From the NCBI GenBank assembly GCA_949128115.1, contig OX421964.1:32418177-32482176 (forward strand): a DNA stretch of 64,000 bases, in the 5' to 3' direction. The stretch's first letter is position 1, and the number at the start of each line of letters is the position of its first letter. A program made the translations under genes and the position numbers. This DNA comes from Anaspis maculata (taxonomy: Eukaryota; Arthropoda; Insecta; Coleoptera; Scraptiidae). Below the pieces are notes generated by a model that did not search any database, had not been told where the DNA came from, and was given only the letters and a program-made list of their open reading frames with translations. Positions 1-12,526 of the stretch are shown here, in pieces.

Positions 1-96
1 ATTCATAATAATGAATGGAAGAAAGTCAAATAATAGGTAAGCAAGAGTCAAAAACTTCACACAAAATTTTGATAATATTGGTTTTATCTTTTCAAA

Positions 97-737
97 TTAA
101 GAGTCCTCTGTACGCTTAAAGCAGCTCCGACTAAAAGGCCTCTAAATCGAAGGCGGTTATTCTTTTTCAACTGGTATTTGGTGATTATACTTCATATCTC
201 CATAAAAACATGTGAAAGGAAAAAAATCCGAGAAAAGCCGATCACAGCCGAAGATAGTCAAATTTTACGGGCGCCATCCTAGGGCCTTTATTTGACTTGG
301 AAGAAAATTTCTTTTTCCAAGGTGGACTCTCTACAGTATTCTGCACCAACGTACCGGGTGATTTTTTAATAAAATATCTGGAGCCGAAGTTATTTGGCTG
401 TGAAAATTGTTAAATAAATACTCAAAAATTTGGAGCCCCATATCTTCAGCTGAAATTTTTTTACTGAAAAACCACCCGGTACGATTGTGGAGAATACTGT
501 TGAGAGTCCACCCTAAAAAAATGATTATTGTTTCAAGTCAAATAAAGGCCCTAGGGTGGCGCGCGTAAGATTTGACTATCTTCGGCTGTGATCGGTTTTT
601 CTCGGATTTTTTTCCGGTAACATGTTTATATAGAGATATGAAGTGGAATCTCAAAATGCCAGTTCAAAGAAAATCACCGGCTTCGATTTAGAAGCATTTT
701 AGTTGGAGCCACTCTGAGCGTACAGAGGACTCTTAAG
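97..737. repeat. 641-bp foldback element
   Basis: Two arms of about 300 bp are inverted copies of each other. The left end reads TAAGAGTCCTCTGTACGCT and the right end is its reverse complement, AGCGTACAGAGGACTCTTA. Matching blocks follow inward (TGATCGGCTTTTCTCGGATT-type, AGGGCCTTTATTTGACTT-type) to a short centre near 420. No coding potential is seen. It is probably a non-autonomous foldback DNA element; target duplications were not identified. Confidence 0.8.
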
Positions 738-839
738 GGATGCCTATCTTTTGATTCCACATGCACGGTTGAAGAGAAGATTCTGCCTTCAACTTTTGAA
801 GAAACTAAACAAAGAAAAGAAGTCACTTGAAATATGAGC

Positions 840-1985
840 GCCTCGACCTAGTCCACCTGCAAGTGGATGATTTGATGAAGTGGAAGTGTACTACTGGTGG
901 TCTCTGAAGAAGTAATGGAAAGATGGAGTGAATATTTCCAAGAGTTACTGAGTGCACAACCAAGATACACTGATGAAGACGACATTAATAAAAAAAATAC
1001 GATCGAAGACAGAAATGGAAGGACGGTAAAAGAAGACCTGAAATAAGCATTCCTGAAATTATGGAAGCAAAGCTCCTGGACATGATCAATTCACATCAGA
1101 GATGATAAATAGCTTAGGAGAAGAAGGAAAAAGGTTGCTGCTGGAAATCTACAATAAAGCATGGAAAGAAAAAGATAAGATATTCTTTATAAGTGTGCAA
1201 ACCATGGAAGCATCACCTTGCTAAACATGCCAATGAAAATATACAAATACTGGGAAAGAAACTGAGTAAGACAATTGAACCAACGTTGCTTAACACTCAG
1301 AGTGGACTTCGAAAAGGAGGTAGCGTGCAAAGCTCCATCTTCACAGTGCAACAAATAGATCAGAGAGCACGAGGAGTGAAATAGAATCTAATTAGTGCTA
1401 TAAGAAGTCTGTATAAGAATACCACCAGTAATATGTACTACTATGTACTGTACTATGCAATGAACAAGAGACATTAATAAACGAAAAAGAAGTAACAAAG
1501 AAGACCATAAGCTGAAAGTATATAAGACGATTTTCAGATCAATACTGACTGATGGCCCACGGAAGTGAGACATAGAGGTCTTATCTTAGAGAATGCAGAA
1601 GGAGCGTGAAGCAACAGTAATGAAGTATATACCTGCGAAGTAAAAAATACATACACTGACACTGAAGAGACACAATTTGTAACCCTGAGTAAGAAAATAG
1701 CTGAAAATGAAGCCTGTAACGAAAGACAGGATAAGATTCTGGATGTCTGGATAAAAGACAATTGTTGGTGAGGACGCCTACAAAGCATGAATGAGGACAG
1801 ACCAGTAGAACAGATATGGGAAGCAAGAATGACAGGGAAAAGAAATCAGAGAAGACAGAAAGAAACATGGGACGCAACATAAGGACAAATAGTAACAGAA
1901 AATTGACTGAGCTGGAATGAAGGAAAAACGCTGATAAAGACAAGAGACGATGAGCCAAGCTCATGCATCAAGAAAAAAATGATTC
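840..1985 (+). pseudogene. Degenerate LINE reverse transcriptase
   Basis: Fragments of a non-LTR retrotransposon ORF2 can be read on the plus strand across several frames with many stops. They include VMERWSEYFQELL near 915, LLLEIYNKAWKEK near 1140, LLNMPMKIYKYW near 1220, and in another frame KLSKTIEPTLLNTQSGLRKG (1277 on), which matches the LINE finger region ending in QSGFRKGRS. A tail resembling the C-terminus of such ORFs (WEARMTG, KETWD, KDKRRWAKLMH) lies at 1820-1960. The YADD catalytic block is not recognisable. This is an old, dead copy, and the minus-strand ORFs over it are antisense noise. Confidence 0.65.
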
Positions 1986-2109
1986 TGTCGAGAAAAAAAT
2001 GAGTTTTATTGTTGATATTTTATGAGAATGTTACATTTTTATTTGTATTATTCACACTACACCGCAAAATAAAAGGATATTGATAAATATAATATAAATA
2101 TCGACTGCC

Positions 2110-2340
2110 ACATCTTGTCATCATCGGTGTTGTACCTCTTCTGTTTCCTCTCAATCCTTGTCATCCATTCCAGCCCCTTTTCGTTCTCTCCCAACAATTG
2201 ACTCAGAGTTCTGCCCTCCTTCCAATTCCTGACAAGTGCTCCATCGTCTCTACCTCCCTTTCACAACACGACATACCCTGGTAGCTACTCGACATCAGTA
2301 CCCTCGTCAGTACCTCATCACCACACCAAAACCTTGCAAA
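2110..2340 (-). pseudogene. 3' remnant of a LINE ORF2 (Cys-His tail)
   Basis: Read on the minus strand, this encodes SCCEREVETMEHL (a C-x-E-ETxEHL knuckle typical of R1/jockey-type ORF2 ends). After one frame change it continues as LSQLLGENEKGLEWM and then TRIERKQKRYN. The frame shift and the missing upstream RT mark it as a fragment. It is oriented opposite to the remnant at 840-1985, so it is a separate insertion. The long plus-strand ORF across it is antisense. Confidence 0.5.
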
Positions 2341-3714
2341 TCGTTGCTTCCAGCCTTCAAGTTCGGATTAGACGTGCATCTAGGCACTTTGTTTTGTAGC
2401 TCCTTGTATTTTTGGTTTGGAATATCTAGGGTCTTGTACTTATCTTGTTTCTCTTCACAAGCTTCTGTTCGTCTCTGTTTCTGCTTTCTACTTCTGCTGA
2501 GCTATGCCCTTTCGATTTTTCTATTTAAAAATTTGTTTCTGAGCAGCGACCGCTGACATCCAAAACCCATAAAAGCGACTGAATCCGTCATTATGAAAAT
2601 GAGAAATTGGCAAACGAAAAACACAAACACAAAAACTGACTGATTCTGTCACTTTGCTTTCGCAGTGTCAGATCAGCGAAAAGCCTGTCAGATTCGTGAT
2701 TCTGTGGGATAGACCTCTGTGTCAGTTACTCGAGTGCCTTCGTGTGGTTCGTATGTTGCGGATTGCATACCCAAATACCGCTTTCCCCTTACCCCGACCC
2801 GCATCAAATTTCCTCGCCTACAAGCTGGGTTACGTTCCCTCCTGCTATTATAACCTCCTTGTTCGTAAGGGGCTTGGGAACATTTGTGTTCTGTATGTTG
2901 ACAACTCAACCGACTGCTTGTTGTCGTTCAAAATTGAAATGTAACCCAAAAAATTGAGCGACGTTTCTCAAAAGTGTCAAAGTCTGAAGTGTTGAGTTTC
3001 GCTGGCCATTCTTTGTTCGTTGAACAATCACAACGAACGTGAACTGCAGCAAAACCATGCCTGTAAGGTCAAGGAATAAGAAAGTGCAACTGACGCTACT
3101 TAATTTTGAATTCAACACTTCGCCGAAGTGCTTATCTGAAGATGCTCAACAGAGTTTAGTCTGGGTATTATGGTTCTGGTCTCCTCCTGCTTCCTGCTTT
3201 GTGTGAAAGAAAAGGCGACATGAGAATACGAGTTAGAATAATTTATAAAACCTGGTAATTTTTACATAATTTTGTTTATTAAAAACGTTCCTGAAATAAT
3301 TTGCATGGCTTTCACTCGACCTTCTCGCATAGCGTGCTGAAGTTTACGTTCAATTCAGTGGTTGTGGCTTGTGGCTACTCTCTGGTTGTAGTCTGCAGTC
3401 TGCACTACACCTTCTAGTCTCTTCAGCCTCTCAAGCTACGAAGTTATCCACAGAACCATTTGTGGCCGCGCCTTCCACAGGGTACGTGCTGCTCTCTTCT
3501 TTGTGTGAACAGAAATTTATACCGCGATTTCGTCACCTCACCCAGCAATAAGAAAATTGTGTTCCTTGTTCAATCGATTTCTATTACAGTATCTTCATGT
3601 ATACCAAGCTGTTCAGCACCAAGGAGCTTTCGTTCAAAGGACGTGCGTGATGACACGGGAATGAGAAATCTGGAACTGACAACAGCTGCCACATAGACAA
3701 TTTAGCATTCGGCA
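2341..3714. other. Gene-free stretch, nothing recognised
   Basis: Only short ORFs without recognisable domains are present. There is no strong tandem or inverted structure. A GTGTGAA/TTTGTGTGAA-containing segment near 3190 and 3490 hints at diverged repeats, but I cannot support a feature. Confidence 0.5.
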
Positions 3715-3732
3715 TATTTGGCAACGACTCTA

Positions 3733-6700
3733 TAGCCCAGGCATTTTAGGTCAAAAATCGACAAAACCTAGAAATAATTCGCCCAAGGCTGAATTTTTGC
3801 ACATTGACAGTTTGGACCTAGTACAACAACATATCAAAATACCCAAACTTTCCCCTGTCCGCGTCTTTGGTTTTTAGGTCCTCAGGTTCTTGAAGTTGCA
3901 TCGCTGATCTGCCACTAATGCCGTAGCATTATTCTTGGGCCGATCAAACTCAGGCTGGGCTTGAATTGAAGAGAAAAGACCAAACAACGATTTTCTGGTA
4001 CGAAAAACCCATTTCCGGTACGCGGCAAGCCGGCAGACCCGCGAAATTCAAAATGAACGCTCTTATTCGCGACGACTTCTTACAAATTCTTGCTTTGTAT
4101 CGTTTGTCACCAATAAACAGTGACAAACCAGGAGTCAATGCATTCAGCAATTCTTCAGCTTTCCAAGTGTGTACCTATGGTGCCTGTGGAAACACCGGTT
4201 GCAGATATAAACCCCCAGACTAAGCATGGGTCAGGGTGATGCGATCTTTGTGTTGCGCCATATGAGGCGATTGTTAAAACCTGTCAATCCATTGAATGCA
4301 AATACATCGTAATTCGATGTATTGTATATCCCGTTGATATCATTTTGATACAAAAAGTGTCGATCATTGTTGAAGGGTGCTCGTGGGGAGGCAAAGCTCG
4401 GCTAGGTGTTTTTTTTTTCCCGGGCCATATTGAACCAATCACAACAAGTTTGGTATTTTTTCCGACTGAATTCAATGTCGTAAACTCGAATCCCATGTGT
4501 GAATTTGGATAAAATAAGTTTGAACAGGTTAACTTGAAAAAACTTGTTTTTTCTTTGACAATTTTGACGATTTTGTTTTCACTATTAGATGTGTTCATCT
4601 TTGGAAATACTTCAAGGGCCATTAGAATGAAGTGTATTCTTCACGAAAGTCATTCACTCGATATATAATTTGATTTCTCGAGTTTGAAAAATCGATTTGA
4701 ACTTGAGCCGGCGCGGCGCAGCGTCTACTAATTACCCAAACACTACAGCATGCACCTGTAAATGGAAATAGCCTCAACTATTGGTTGAATAAGAACTCAT
4801 CTTTGAGAATGCGGGGATCTGTGCAGAATTGAATTCCCTATAACTTCGCCGTAAATCGCACTGCAGGGTTTTGAGTTATTTGAGGGTAGAGGTAACGCAG
4901 CTCCCATTTGAAATATAGAGTATGAATCTTGCTGGAATGTTATACCCATCCTCGAATAATGAATAACTCAAAATCCTGCCGTGCGATTCATGGCGATTTG
5001 AATTATGTTATAGGGAACTCAGTTCTGCACAGATCCTTGAAGTTTGAAAGATAAGTCAATATTTTTTCAATAGTTTGAGCTATTTTTATTTGAAGGTGCA
5101 TGCTGTAGTGTTTTGGTCATTAGTAGATGCGGCGCCGGGCCGGCTCAGGTTGAAATCGATATTTTAAACTCGAGAAAATAAAATTTACATCGAGTGAATG
5201 ATTTTCGTGAAGAATACACTTCAATCTAATGGCCCCTGAAATATTTTCAAAGATGAACACCTCTAACAGTGAAAAAAAAAATTGTCAAAATTGTCAAAGA
5301 AAAAACAAGTTTTTCCTAGTTAACTTGTTCAAACTTGTTTTTATCCAATTTTACACATGGGATTCGAGTTCAGGAGTTTGAATTCAGCCGGAAAAGATAC
5401 CAAACTTGTCATGGTCGGTTCTACATAGCCAGGGAAACAAAATGAACCATCTAGCAAAGCTGAGCCCCCCCACGACCCCTTTTCAAGAATAATCGACTTT
5501 TTTTGTCCAGAATGTTATCAACCGGATATGATTGATGCGTCGAATTATAATGTATCTGCATCTAACGGATTGACGAGTTTCATCCACTCCATTTTTAGCT
5601 GCAATTTTTTAGCCCCTCTCCAATAACTCCAAACCCCCTGGGTGCGATTTTTGGCGATTTTGGATATGTACGAGGATATGTGATATAGAGCACTCAATTC
5701 TGAACAGAATATTATATTTTCAGGACGTCCATATTTTTTCCGAGGTTGAAATCTATCTTTCTTGTACAACATGGTGCAAGACAGAGATCGCGTCACCCTG
5801 ACCCGCGTTTAGTCTGGGGGCTGTATATTGGCAATCGGTGCCTCCAAAGGCACCATAGATACACAGTTGGAGAGCTGAAGATTGGCTGAATGCATTGACC
5901 TATGGTTTGTCACTGTTAATTCTTGACAAACGATGCAAAGCGAGCATTCCGTAAGAAGTCGTCGCAAATAGCAGCGTTAATTTTGAATTTCGCGGGTCTG
6001 CCGGCTTGCCACGCATTGAATGTGGGCCACTTGCACCAGAAAATCATTGTTTGATCTTCTATCTTCAATTCAAGCCCAGCCTGAGCTTGATAGGTCCAAG
6101 AATAATGCTACGGCATGAGTCGCAGATCAGCGATGCAACTTCAAGAACCTGAGGACCTGAAAATCAAAGACGCGGACAGGGGAAAGTTTGGGTATTTTGA
6201 TATGTTGTTGTACTAGGTCCAAACTGTCAATGTGCAAAAATTCAGCCTTGGGCGAATAGACCCATTTCTTATGGGGAACAGAGACGTTCAGACAAAGATG
6301 AATAATTTTAAGCCACACCCCTGGCCAATTAAACGCCTTTAATTATTAGGCGCGAAATTCGAGGAAGGCGATACTGTCACAATAAATTAGAATTGTCACT
6401 GTCACTATGACAGTAACACGTGTCATGTAGCTACACTGATCGAACAATTCGAAAAATGCGCGTATGTTGCGTGAAAAGTTGACCGCACAAAGTCTAAGAC
6501 AGCATTTCCTCCACATGTTGCATTCCACGGTTTTCCTGCCGACGAAAATAAGCGAAATAAATGGATGGCCGCCACTGTAAGACACGATGCCAGCTGTTTT
6601 ACAAGTTGTACTTGCAAGGCCAAAAAGGGGGCGTCCAAATCACCGTTCAAAGTGCTGGGAATGCTACCTCACCTTCCTATTTGACGATTACTGTAGTTTC

Positions 6701-7252
6701 ACAACAAAACCTCAATATTTTGCTTCAATCTTAGGTGTCTCACGGGGCACTTCAGAGCGGAAGATTTCTATTCATCAGTGATTGATTGGTACAAAGAAGA
6801 CACTGAAAACAAGTGCTGTTCCGAACATTTTCTTGAGGAGCTTGTTCCTTTTTCTGGCTCCTGTAGCACTTCACTTCTACCTCTACCTTCAGGTTATTCA
6901 CAAGTACGTCTTCAAAATATCCTTCCACACTGTACTTCAACACCTTATCACGCTGGTTCTCCGTCATTTGATGCTTACACTTATAAACAAGTGAAGCGTT
7001 GTCGAGTCTGTAGGTTTGCATCGTGACAAGACTTTTGCTCCACATTTTGGTTCTGCTCTACTGACAACTGATGACAAATTGTAACATATCGTTGTCAGGG
7101 GTAATGAGAAGTAGAAAGTCACTGACACTGACACAGTTGCTACGAGAGAATGTGAGGCAAATCCCGCCAATGAGCGGAGATAGGAGGCAAAATGGGCGTG
7201 AAAAAGAAATAGGTTCATTATTTCTAGGTCAAAACCTAATTTGACTGGGCTA
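3733..7252. mobile_element. Giant foldback element, copy 1 (3.5 kb)
   Basis: The termini are TAGCCCAGG (3733) and CTGGGCTA (ends 7252). The arms, about 1.2 kb each (3733-4915 and 4925-6256), are reverse complements over most of their length, with landmarks such as GCCGGCAGACCCGCGAAATT/AATTTCGCGGGTCTGCCGGC and CACTACAGCATGCACCT on both sides. The left arm lacks about 220 bp that the right arm has at 5570-5790. The last 40 bp of the right arm (7213-7252) is separated from the rest by about 955 bp carrying a THAP remnant. The 9-mer GGCAACGAC lies just outside each end (3720-3728, 7257-7265). The same inner sequence forms the palindrome at 19560-21215. Confidence 0.8.
6456..7027 (+). pseudogene. 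THAP zinc-finger remnant
   Basis: The start MRVCCVKS at 6456 runs into TGA where the next conserved THAP cysteine is expected. One frame over, the domain continues from 6490 as KSKTAFPPHVAFHGFPADEN, then KRNKWMAATVR, matching the THAP pattern FHxFP...RxxWxxAVRR. After an apparent intron ending TTAG near 6734, it resumes with CLTGHFRAEDF, the THAP HFxxxDF motif, and stays open to 7024. THAP domains are DNA-binding C2CH zinc fingers found in host factors and in transposases. A frame break plus a lost cysteine make this a pseudogene. It sits inside the foldback element, probably as a secondary insertion or captured transposase piece. Confidence 0.6.
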
Positions 7253-7582
7253 CTATGGCAACGACCGCAAACTGTTGCCGAATCGTCACATTCGAAAATC
7301 CCGCTGAAATATCATGGCAGCCGAACTGCGTCAGTGTCGCCAATTTATGATAATTGAATGTTTCTCAGCCCCTTACGAACTACCAGGGACATCTATTGAG
7401 AACCTGTCAGGAAAACATCCCATTGAATAAAACTAGACATTTCCGAACCCTGACAGTGACAGTGACAATTCGACCCTTGACAGAGGTAACCTCACTTTTC
7501 TGTCCGTTGCCTGTTGCTCGAAAGCGGCAAAATTTTCATAATTTGTTATTACAACAACAAAATAAATGGTTCACCTTTGAAA

Positions 7583-8623
7583 ATGGATCTATCCTGTTTG
7601 AATACAATTGACTGTCAGCAAGGTGCAGTCAGAGCAGTTCGTTTCAATGGTAAAAATTTAATTTTAATTTACCTACATAATTTTATATTTCTGTAACAAT
7701 TACTATTATATATTCATTAGTCGACGGTTCCTACGCCATGACATGTGGCTCAGACAAGAAATTGAAGTTGTGGAACCCATACAGAAGTCTGCTCTTGAAG
7801 ACGTACGGAGGACACGGAAATGAAGTACTCGATGCCTGCGGTTCGTGCGACAGCAGTCAGATTGCCTCGTGCTCCTCCGACAAGTCGATAATATTATGGG
7901 ACGTTTCAACCGGCCAGCCCTTGCGACGGCTGAGAAGTCACGCGGCTCCCGTCACTTGCATCAAATACAACGAAGAATCCACTGCCGTGATATCTGGAAG
8001 CTTGGATAATACGGTCATGTGCTGGGATGCCAGGTCTCGAAGTCAGGTGCCCATGCAGATATTGAAAGAAGCCAAAGACTGCATCACTTCCGTGCAAGTA
8101 ACGGACCATGAAATTTTGACCGGATCAGTGGACTGTTCCGTTAGAAGGTACGACTTGAGGAATGCTTCTTGCCAGGCGGATTTTGTGGGAGCTCCAATTA
8201 CTTCCGTGAGCTTTTCGCATGATGGTCAGTGCATTTTGGCCGGGTCTGCTGATGGCACTGTGCGGTTGATTGACAAAAACTCTGGTGAAATGCTAGGAGA
8301 GTAAGTTTTTTGAAGTTTTTTTTTGCTAGGAGCACTCATTAAAATGTTTTAGGTATGTTGGACACAAGACTGAAGATGTGAACATTGAAAGTGCAATAAT
8401 CACCAGTGACAATCACGTTTTATCAGGATCGATTAGTGGAGAGCTTTGGTGTTGGGATTTGGTCAGTGGAAAAGTAGTTAAAAGATATCAACATACTCCC
8501 AGGAAGGTTTTGAATTCCCTCAGTGTTCACCCCACAAAAGATGTTGTGTTGACAGCATCTGTTTATACAATTAAAATTTGGGGGAAACCGGAAGATATTC
8601 CTACCAGCATAGTGGTGGAGTAA
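7583..8623 (+). CDS. WDR83: WD repeat-containing protein 83 (MORG1-like)
   Basis: Three exons: 7583-7649, 7721-8300 and 8353-8623, with GT-AG introns of 71 and 52 nt. They give 305 residues, close to the family's roughly 315. The start is the ATG before DLSCLNTIDCQQGAVRAVRF, which matches the conserved LDCGQGAVRAVRFN start of animal WDR83. WD blades are visible from their Asp/Trp-Asp ends: DKKLKLWN, DKSIILWD, DNTVMCWD, VRRYD, DGTVRLID, and a last blade ending IKIWG. Family knowledge: WDR83 is a beta-propeller scaffold for ERK-pathway components and for PHD3, and it also co-purifies with spliceosomes. Both splice phases are consistent and nothing is disrupted. A tool starting at the internal ATG 7738 would miss exon 1. 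Confidence 0.93.
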
Positions 8624-9235
8624 GAAAGGTTGTTGTAATCAGAATTGTTTACTATAATTGAAAAAAGTCAAACAATAACAAATATATTAGGGAGAAAACG
8701 TTCTCTCAACAGGTTAAAATTGAAAATCACAGCATTACATTAGTTAACATACAAGTGATGTAGTCAATTAAATTTTTTAATGTTCTAAACCTACATACTT
8801 GGGGGTTCCGTAGACCACGACTGATTTTTACTGTACCTTGTGCATTTTAGAAACAACTCCAGCCTCTTTTTATCAATTTTAAAGTGTCAATTTCTATGGG
8901 CTATTTATTAGGCCCAATTCTGTATGAAACGCATTGAAATTTGAAGGTTGAAAGAAACTGAGCCACTTGAAAATTTTAAAGACCGCCAAAAAGTTACAGA
9001 ACAGATCCTATCATCAAGGACACTCTGAAGATTCTCATTGTACCTACAACATAAAGGGTTTTTCCTCTTTTTTGTTTTTGATCATAAAAATGGAAAGCCG
9101 CTCAAAATTTTTGTGACATTTTTGCAGTGAATAAGGGTTTCAAAGGTCTTTTAAATGACGTCACCCAATACTGTACACCCAAAAAAATTGACAGAATTCT
9201 AAGGTGCTCCTGTATTGAAAGTTTAATGTAAAAAT
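8624..9235. other. 3' flank of WDR83, nothing recognised
   Basis: AT-rich sequence with no ORF of note. There is no canonical AATAAA immediately after the WDR83 stop; the nearest candidates are AATAACAAATATA around 8674. No repeat structure is evident. Confidence 0.4.
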
Positions 9236-9783
9236 TGGGAGCCCACTCAGCGGTCCACAGCTCAAACATCCCACCGGAAAAAAGTCCACGACTCATTTAT
9301 ACCCGAGTTCTCCCACCGCGGAGACATGCGCTGCTAAAACGATCCACCGGAAAAAAGTCCACCACGCATTTATCCCCGAGTCTTTACACCGATAAATCAT
9401 CCCACGGCTCAAATGTCCCCCCGGAAAAAAGTCCGCCGCTCGTTTAGCCACTGTCATATGCCGCCTACACCCATAGACATTTCAAAACTAGTAGATGGTC
9501 TGTTGGATGTATGTTTTGTTGCATGATTATATTCGCACGAAAAATTGCAGCAGTTTATTTCTTGTCCAAAATATTACTTGACAATTGCTCGCTTTCTAAC
9601 AGTGATCAGTGAAAAGTTTGGAGATGCAAAAAGGTACAGGCTATCTGATTTTAAACATACTCCCAACTTCATCTAGTTTTGCAATGTCTATGGGCGAAGT
9701 CACCTGGCAGTGGATAAATGCGTGGTGGACCTTTTTCCGGTGGGACGTTTGAGCTGTGGGCTGATTTCGCCGTGGACTGCAGA
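9236..9783. repeat. Asymmetric foldback with a triplicated end module
   Basis: A module containing CCACCGGAAAAAAGTCCAC followed by CATTTAT occurs three times in direct order on the left (about 9255, 9340 and 9405). It occurs once in inverted orientation on the right (9705-9770, GGACCTTTTTCCGGTGGGA). An inner inverted pair, CCCATAGACATTTCAAAACT at 9471 and its complement near 9670-9695, confirms the foldback. No coding potential. Confidence 0.7.
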
Positions 9784-9904
9784 ATATGGACCCGAAAAAT
9801 TTTGCTGGCTAATGAACTGAGGGTCCAAAAATGCGGAATTGAAAAGTTTTTACCGCATCACCTTGTATAAACAAGACAAAATTAGCAGTTGAGCAAGGTG
9901 CAAT

Positions 9905-10170
9905 AGGCTATTTTGTTTGGGCAGGTGCGCATGCGTAAAGGCGCCAAATTTTGAAAACTTTCGTACACCATTCAATTGAATGGCAACGCTGCATGCTCTG
10001 TCTACCCCCCTGACCAGCTACTGGTTCCTGGCTGTCTTTTTTACACATACTCCAAATTATATGTGGAATTTTAGGTGCACTACAAGATTTTCTAGTGTTA
10101 ATTTTCAATATCGGTGTACGAAACTATGAAATTCGCGCCACATATGCGCACACTCAAACAAAACGGCTCA
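9905..10170. repeat. MITE-like inverted repeat, about 265 bp
   Basis: The left side contains TATTTTGTTTGGGCAGGTGC and GCGCATGCG. The right side contains CATATGCGCACACTCAAACA and AAACGGCT, the diverged inverse. Inner segments (AACTTTCGTACACC and GGTGTACGAAACT) also pair. No ORF. Confidence 0.65.
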
Positions 10171-10300
10171 TTCTCAAATCAATCATTCAAATTTAGTACC
10201 TATGCTAAATCAGGCAGCGAGTAGACCAGTTGCGGTGGTTCCCGATCTGATTTAGCGAAATAATCTGTGGCGTCAGTAGCACTCCCATCTACTGAATCTA

Positions 10301-12526
10301 CATGGTGATTCATGAGTGACCTTACATAGATCAATGGCATATGAAGACTTCAAAACGAGTCAAGATCCATAGTGTTTTGTGTGTTTGGTATAAAACTTTA
10401 CGCGATATTTCTGAAACGGTGCAAAATATAAGACGCTTCCCTTTTACACTTTTACCACAATATCATAGCATTTTTCACTTGATGGAACTGACACTGGGCG
10501 AGTTTTCTCTCGAAACCAGAGGCGAGCAAGTCGCAACTTGGAAAATGCAGTGTTGGTGCAAGGTACGTGAAAAACAAAAATCATCCCATTTTTGACATTC
10601 CCATGCAGTGACATCTGTCACTATATTTGACTTGGTGGTGCCACATACTTGTGGTGCTGGTGGTGCCCTCTTTGACGCCTTGGGTATGGGATCGACATCT
10701 TTTAGACTGGGAGGTTTCTTGTTGTTTATCAACAACCTAACCTATGCATCTAAAAAGGATTCTCTCATAATTTTGGTGCACTCGCAACGCAACGACACCG
10801 ACTACTCGAGTTCGTTGCCTTCGGTGCAATGGTGCAAAAAACGTATGCGTTTTCCACTGGAAAAAGAAGTGTGCACTTTTTGCTCGCATTGTCATAGAAA
10901 CTCACCAGAAAGCCCTGCTATTGGTCCATGCGCAAGGTCAAGGCACACTTTCTCGGTGCGACTTGAAATTGCCAAGTGAAACACAAAAAGTGCGCACTGT
11001 AGGTCCAATGCAGTCAAGTGAAAAACGCTATCAGTTTGCCCCACCTCAGTTAGAGAGAGAAGTGAGAAATCGCTAAGGAGCGAGAGAGAAACCACTATCA
11101 ACTGAGGTGAGAATATCTGATGGCGTTTTCCACTTACTTGCACTGCCCCTTTGTTCAGTGCAATTTGTCGTAACGCCATTAACCGAAAAACTCAAATCGA
11201 CCAATGACATCCTCTGATGGAACTGCCTTATTGAACCAGGGCGGTGCAAGCAAGTGGAAAACGCTATGAGATTGATGGTAAAAGGAATGCAGCTATTTTG
11301 TTGACCGGTCTTGTTGTTGGTCTTGTCAGGACCGAACTAGAAAAATGTGCCCCCTGTTATTTGGTCAAAGAGTAAATTTTCTTGCCGCTTTGATCCTTGA
11401 AGTTGAGGAAAATGCCAAAAGAATCACCCCGCAATTCGAATGGCACATCGAAACTGTTTCGACAAAACAGCTTTGTAGTTTAATTCGTGAATAAGTTTTG
11501 ATTTTTGACCGGACATAATCAACTCATATTGTTCGACTGAATCCATTCGAGTAATTTTTTGGTTCACCTTTGTAAGGCAAGAGTTCGACAGAAGAGTTTG
11601 GTTTGAAGAAAAACTGACCTTGTCATACGTGGAAGTTCGACTAAGAGGGAGCAGAGCTGTGTTACGGTCATTTAGACACCAAACCCGCACTGGGCCGCCT
11701 TCAATTGACCGACAAAAAATCGTCGTCCCGGCAAGCCCCAAAACGAAAGCAAATTGAAGGTACTCACATCAATTCCGGTCAAATACGCAACTTTGAGCGG
11801 CTGGGTTTTTTGAAATTTGGTTTATTCAACTTTTTACACGAAAATTCTTTTGCCCATGACAGACCGCCGCGGCGATCCTTGATCATTCCATAGGGCCCAT
11901 TTTTTGGACGAAGGGCTTGTATATTCCTTAGTTTGGTTTGAAGCCATGGAAAGTTGAACTGGTTAAGGGGTTAAAAATATTTTGGACAACTGTCGAGGCT
12001 GCTTTAATTTATTTGTTCATAGGCGAAAATTGAGAAAAAGGTCTGAAAATGACTACATTTTCCAATCAAATGGGAAAAAGCGCCAGGCATCACGACCCAC
12101 AAAAATGTTTTATCTGCAGAGGAAATGCGTAAGAAATGTATTTCAAAAGTGGTTCGGACGACTTCGTGTCTCGTCGTGAATTATTGTGCCGAATATCGCC
12201 AGGCCAGTCATCCACAAAGTTTTCAAGATTTTCTATATTTCACCTTGAAATTAAAATCTCACAGCCGACTAGAATCGCGGTAGGAGTGAACGTACTATAA
12301 TATGGCATATTGACAAGTTCCTTCAACAGAGAAATATCACTATGGTCAATTTCAACAAAATATCTTGAACCGTTTCAGAAATATCGCTTATCAAAGTTTT
12401 ATACCAAACACAAAACACCCTGTATCTTCGTTATCAATGAACTATTTTTCTCGTGTTGATCTTGACTCGCCTTGAAGTCCTCTATCTACCATAGGTCTAT
12501 GCAAAGTCACTCATGAACACCCTGTA
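10301..12526. mobile_element. 2.2-kb element with about 150-bp terminal inverted repeats
   Basis: The left end (10301-10435) carries TTCATGAGTGACCTTACATA, GTGTTTGGTATAAAACTTTA and GATATTTCTGAAACGGT. The same blocks return inverted at 12346-12526 (ACCGTTTCAGAAATATC, AAAGTTTTATACCAAACAC, GTCACTCATGAACACCCTGTA). The interior has no recognisable transposase. It contains short inverted pieces with AGTGGAAAACGCTAT-type motifs between 10840 and 11275, likely a nested MITE. A non-autonomous DNA transposon is the best reading. Confidence 0.65.

Noticed and set aside
1388..1964. Minus-strand frames of 61-127 codons with membrane-like composition
   Set aside because: They are antisense to the degenerate LINE at 840-1985; the hydrophobic look comes from reading Lys/Glu-rich coding sequence backwards.
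2236..2556. Plus-strand 106-codon frame
   Set aside because: Half of it is antisense to a LINE tail with a recognisable ETMEHL motif; no domain of its own.
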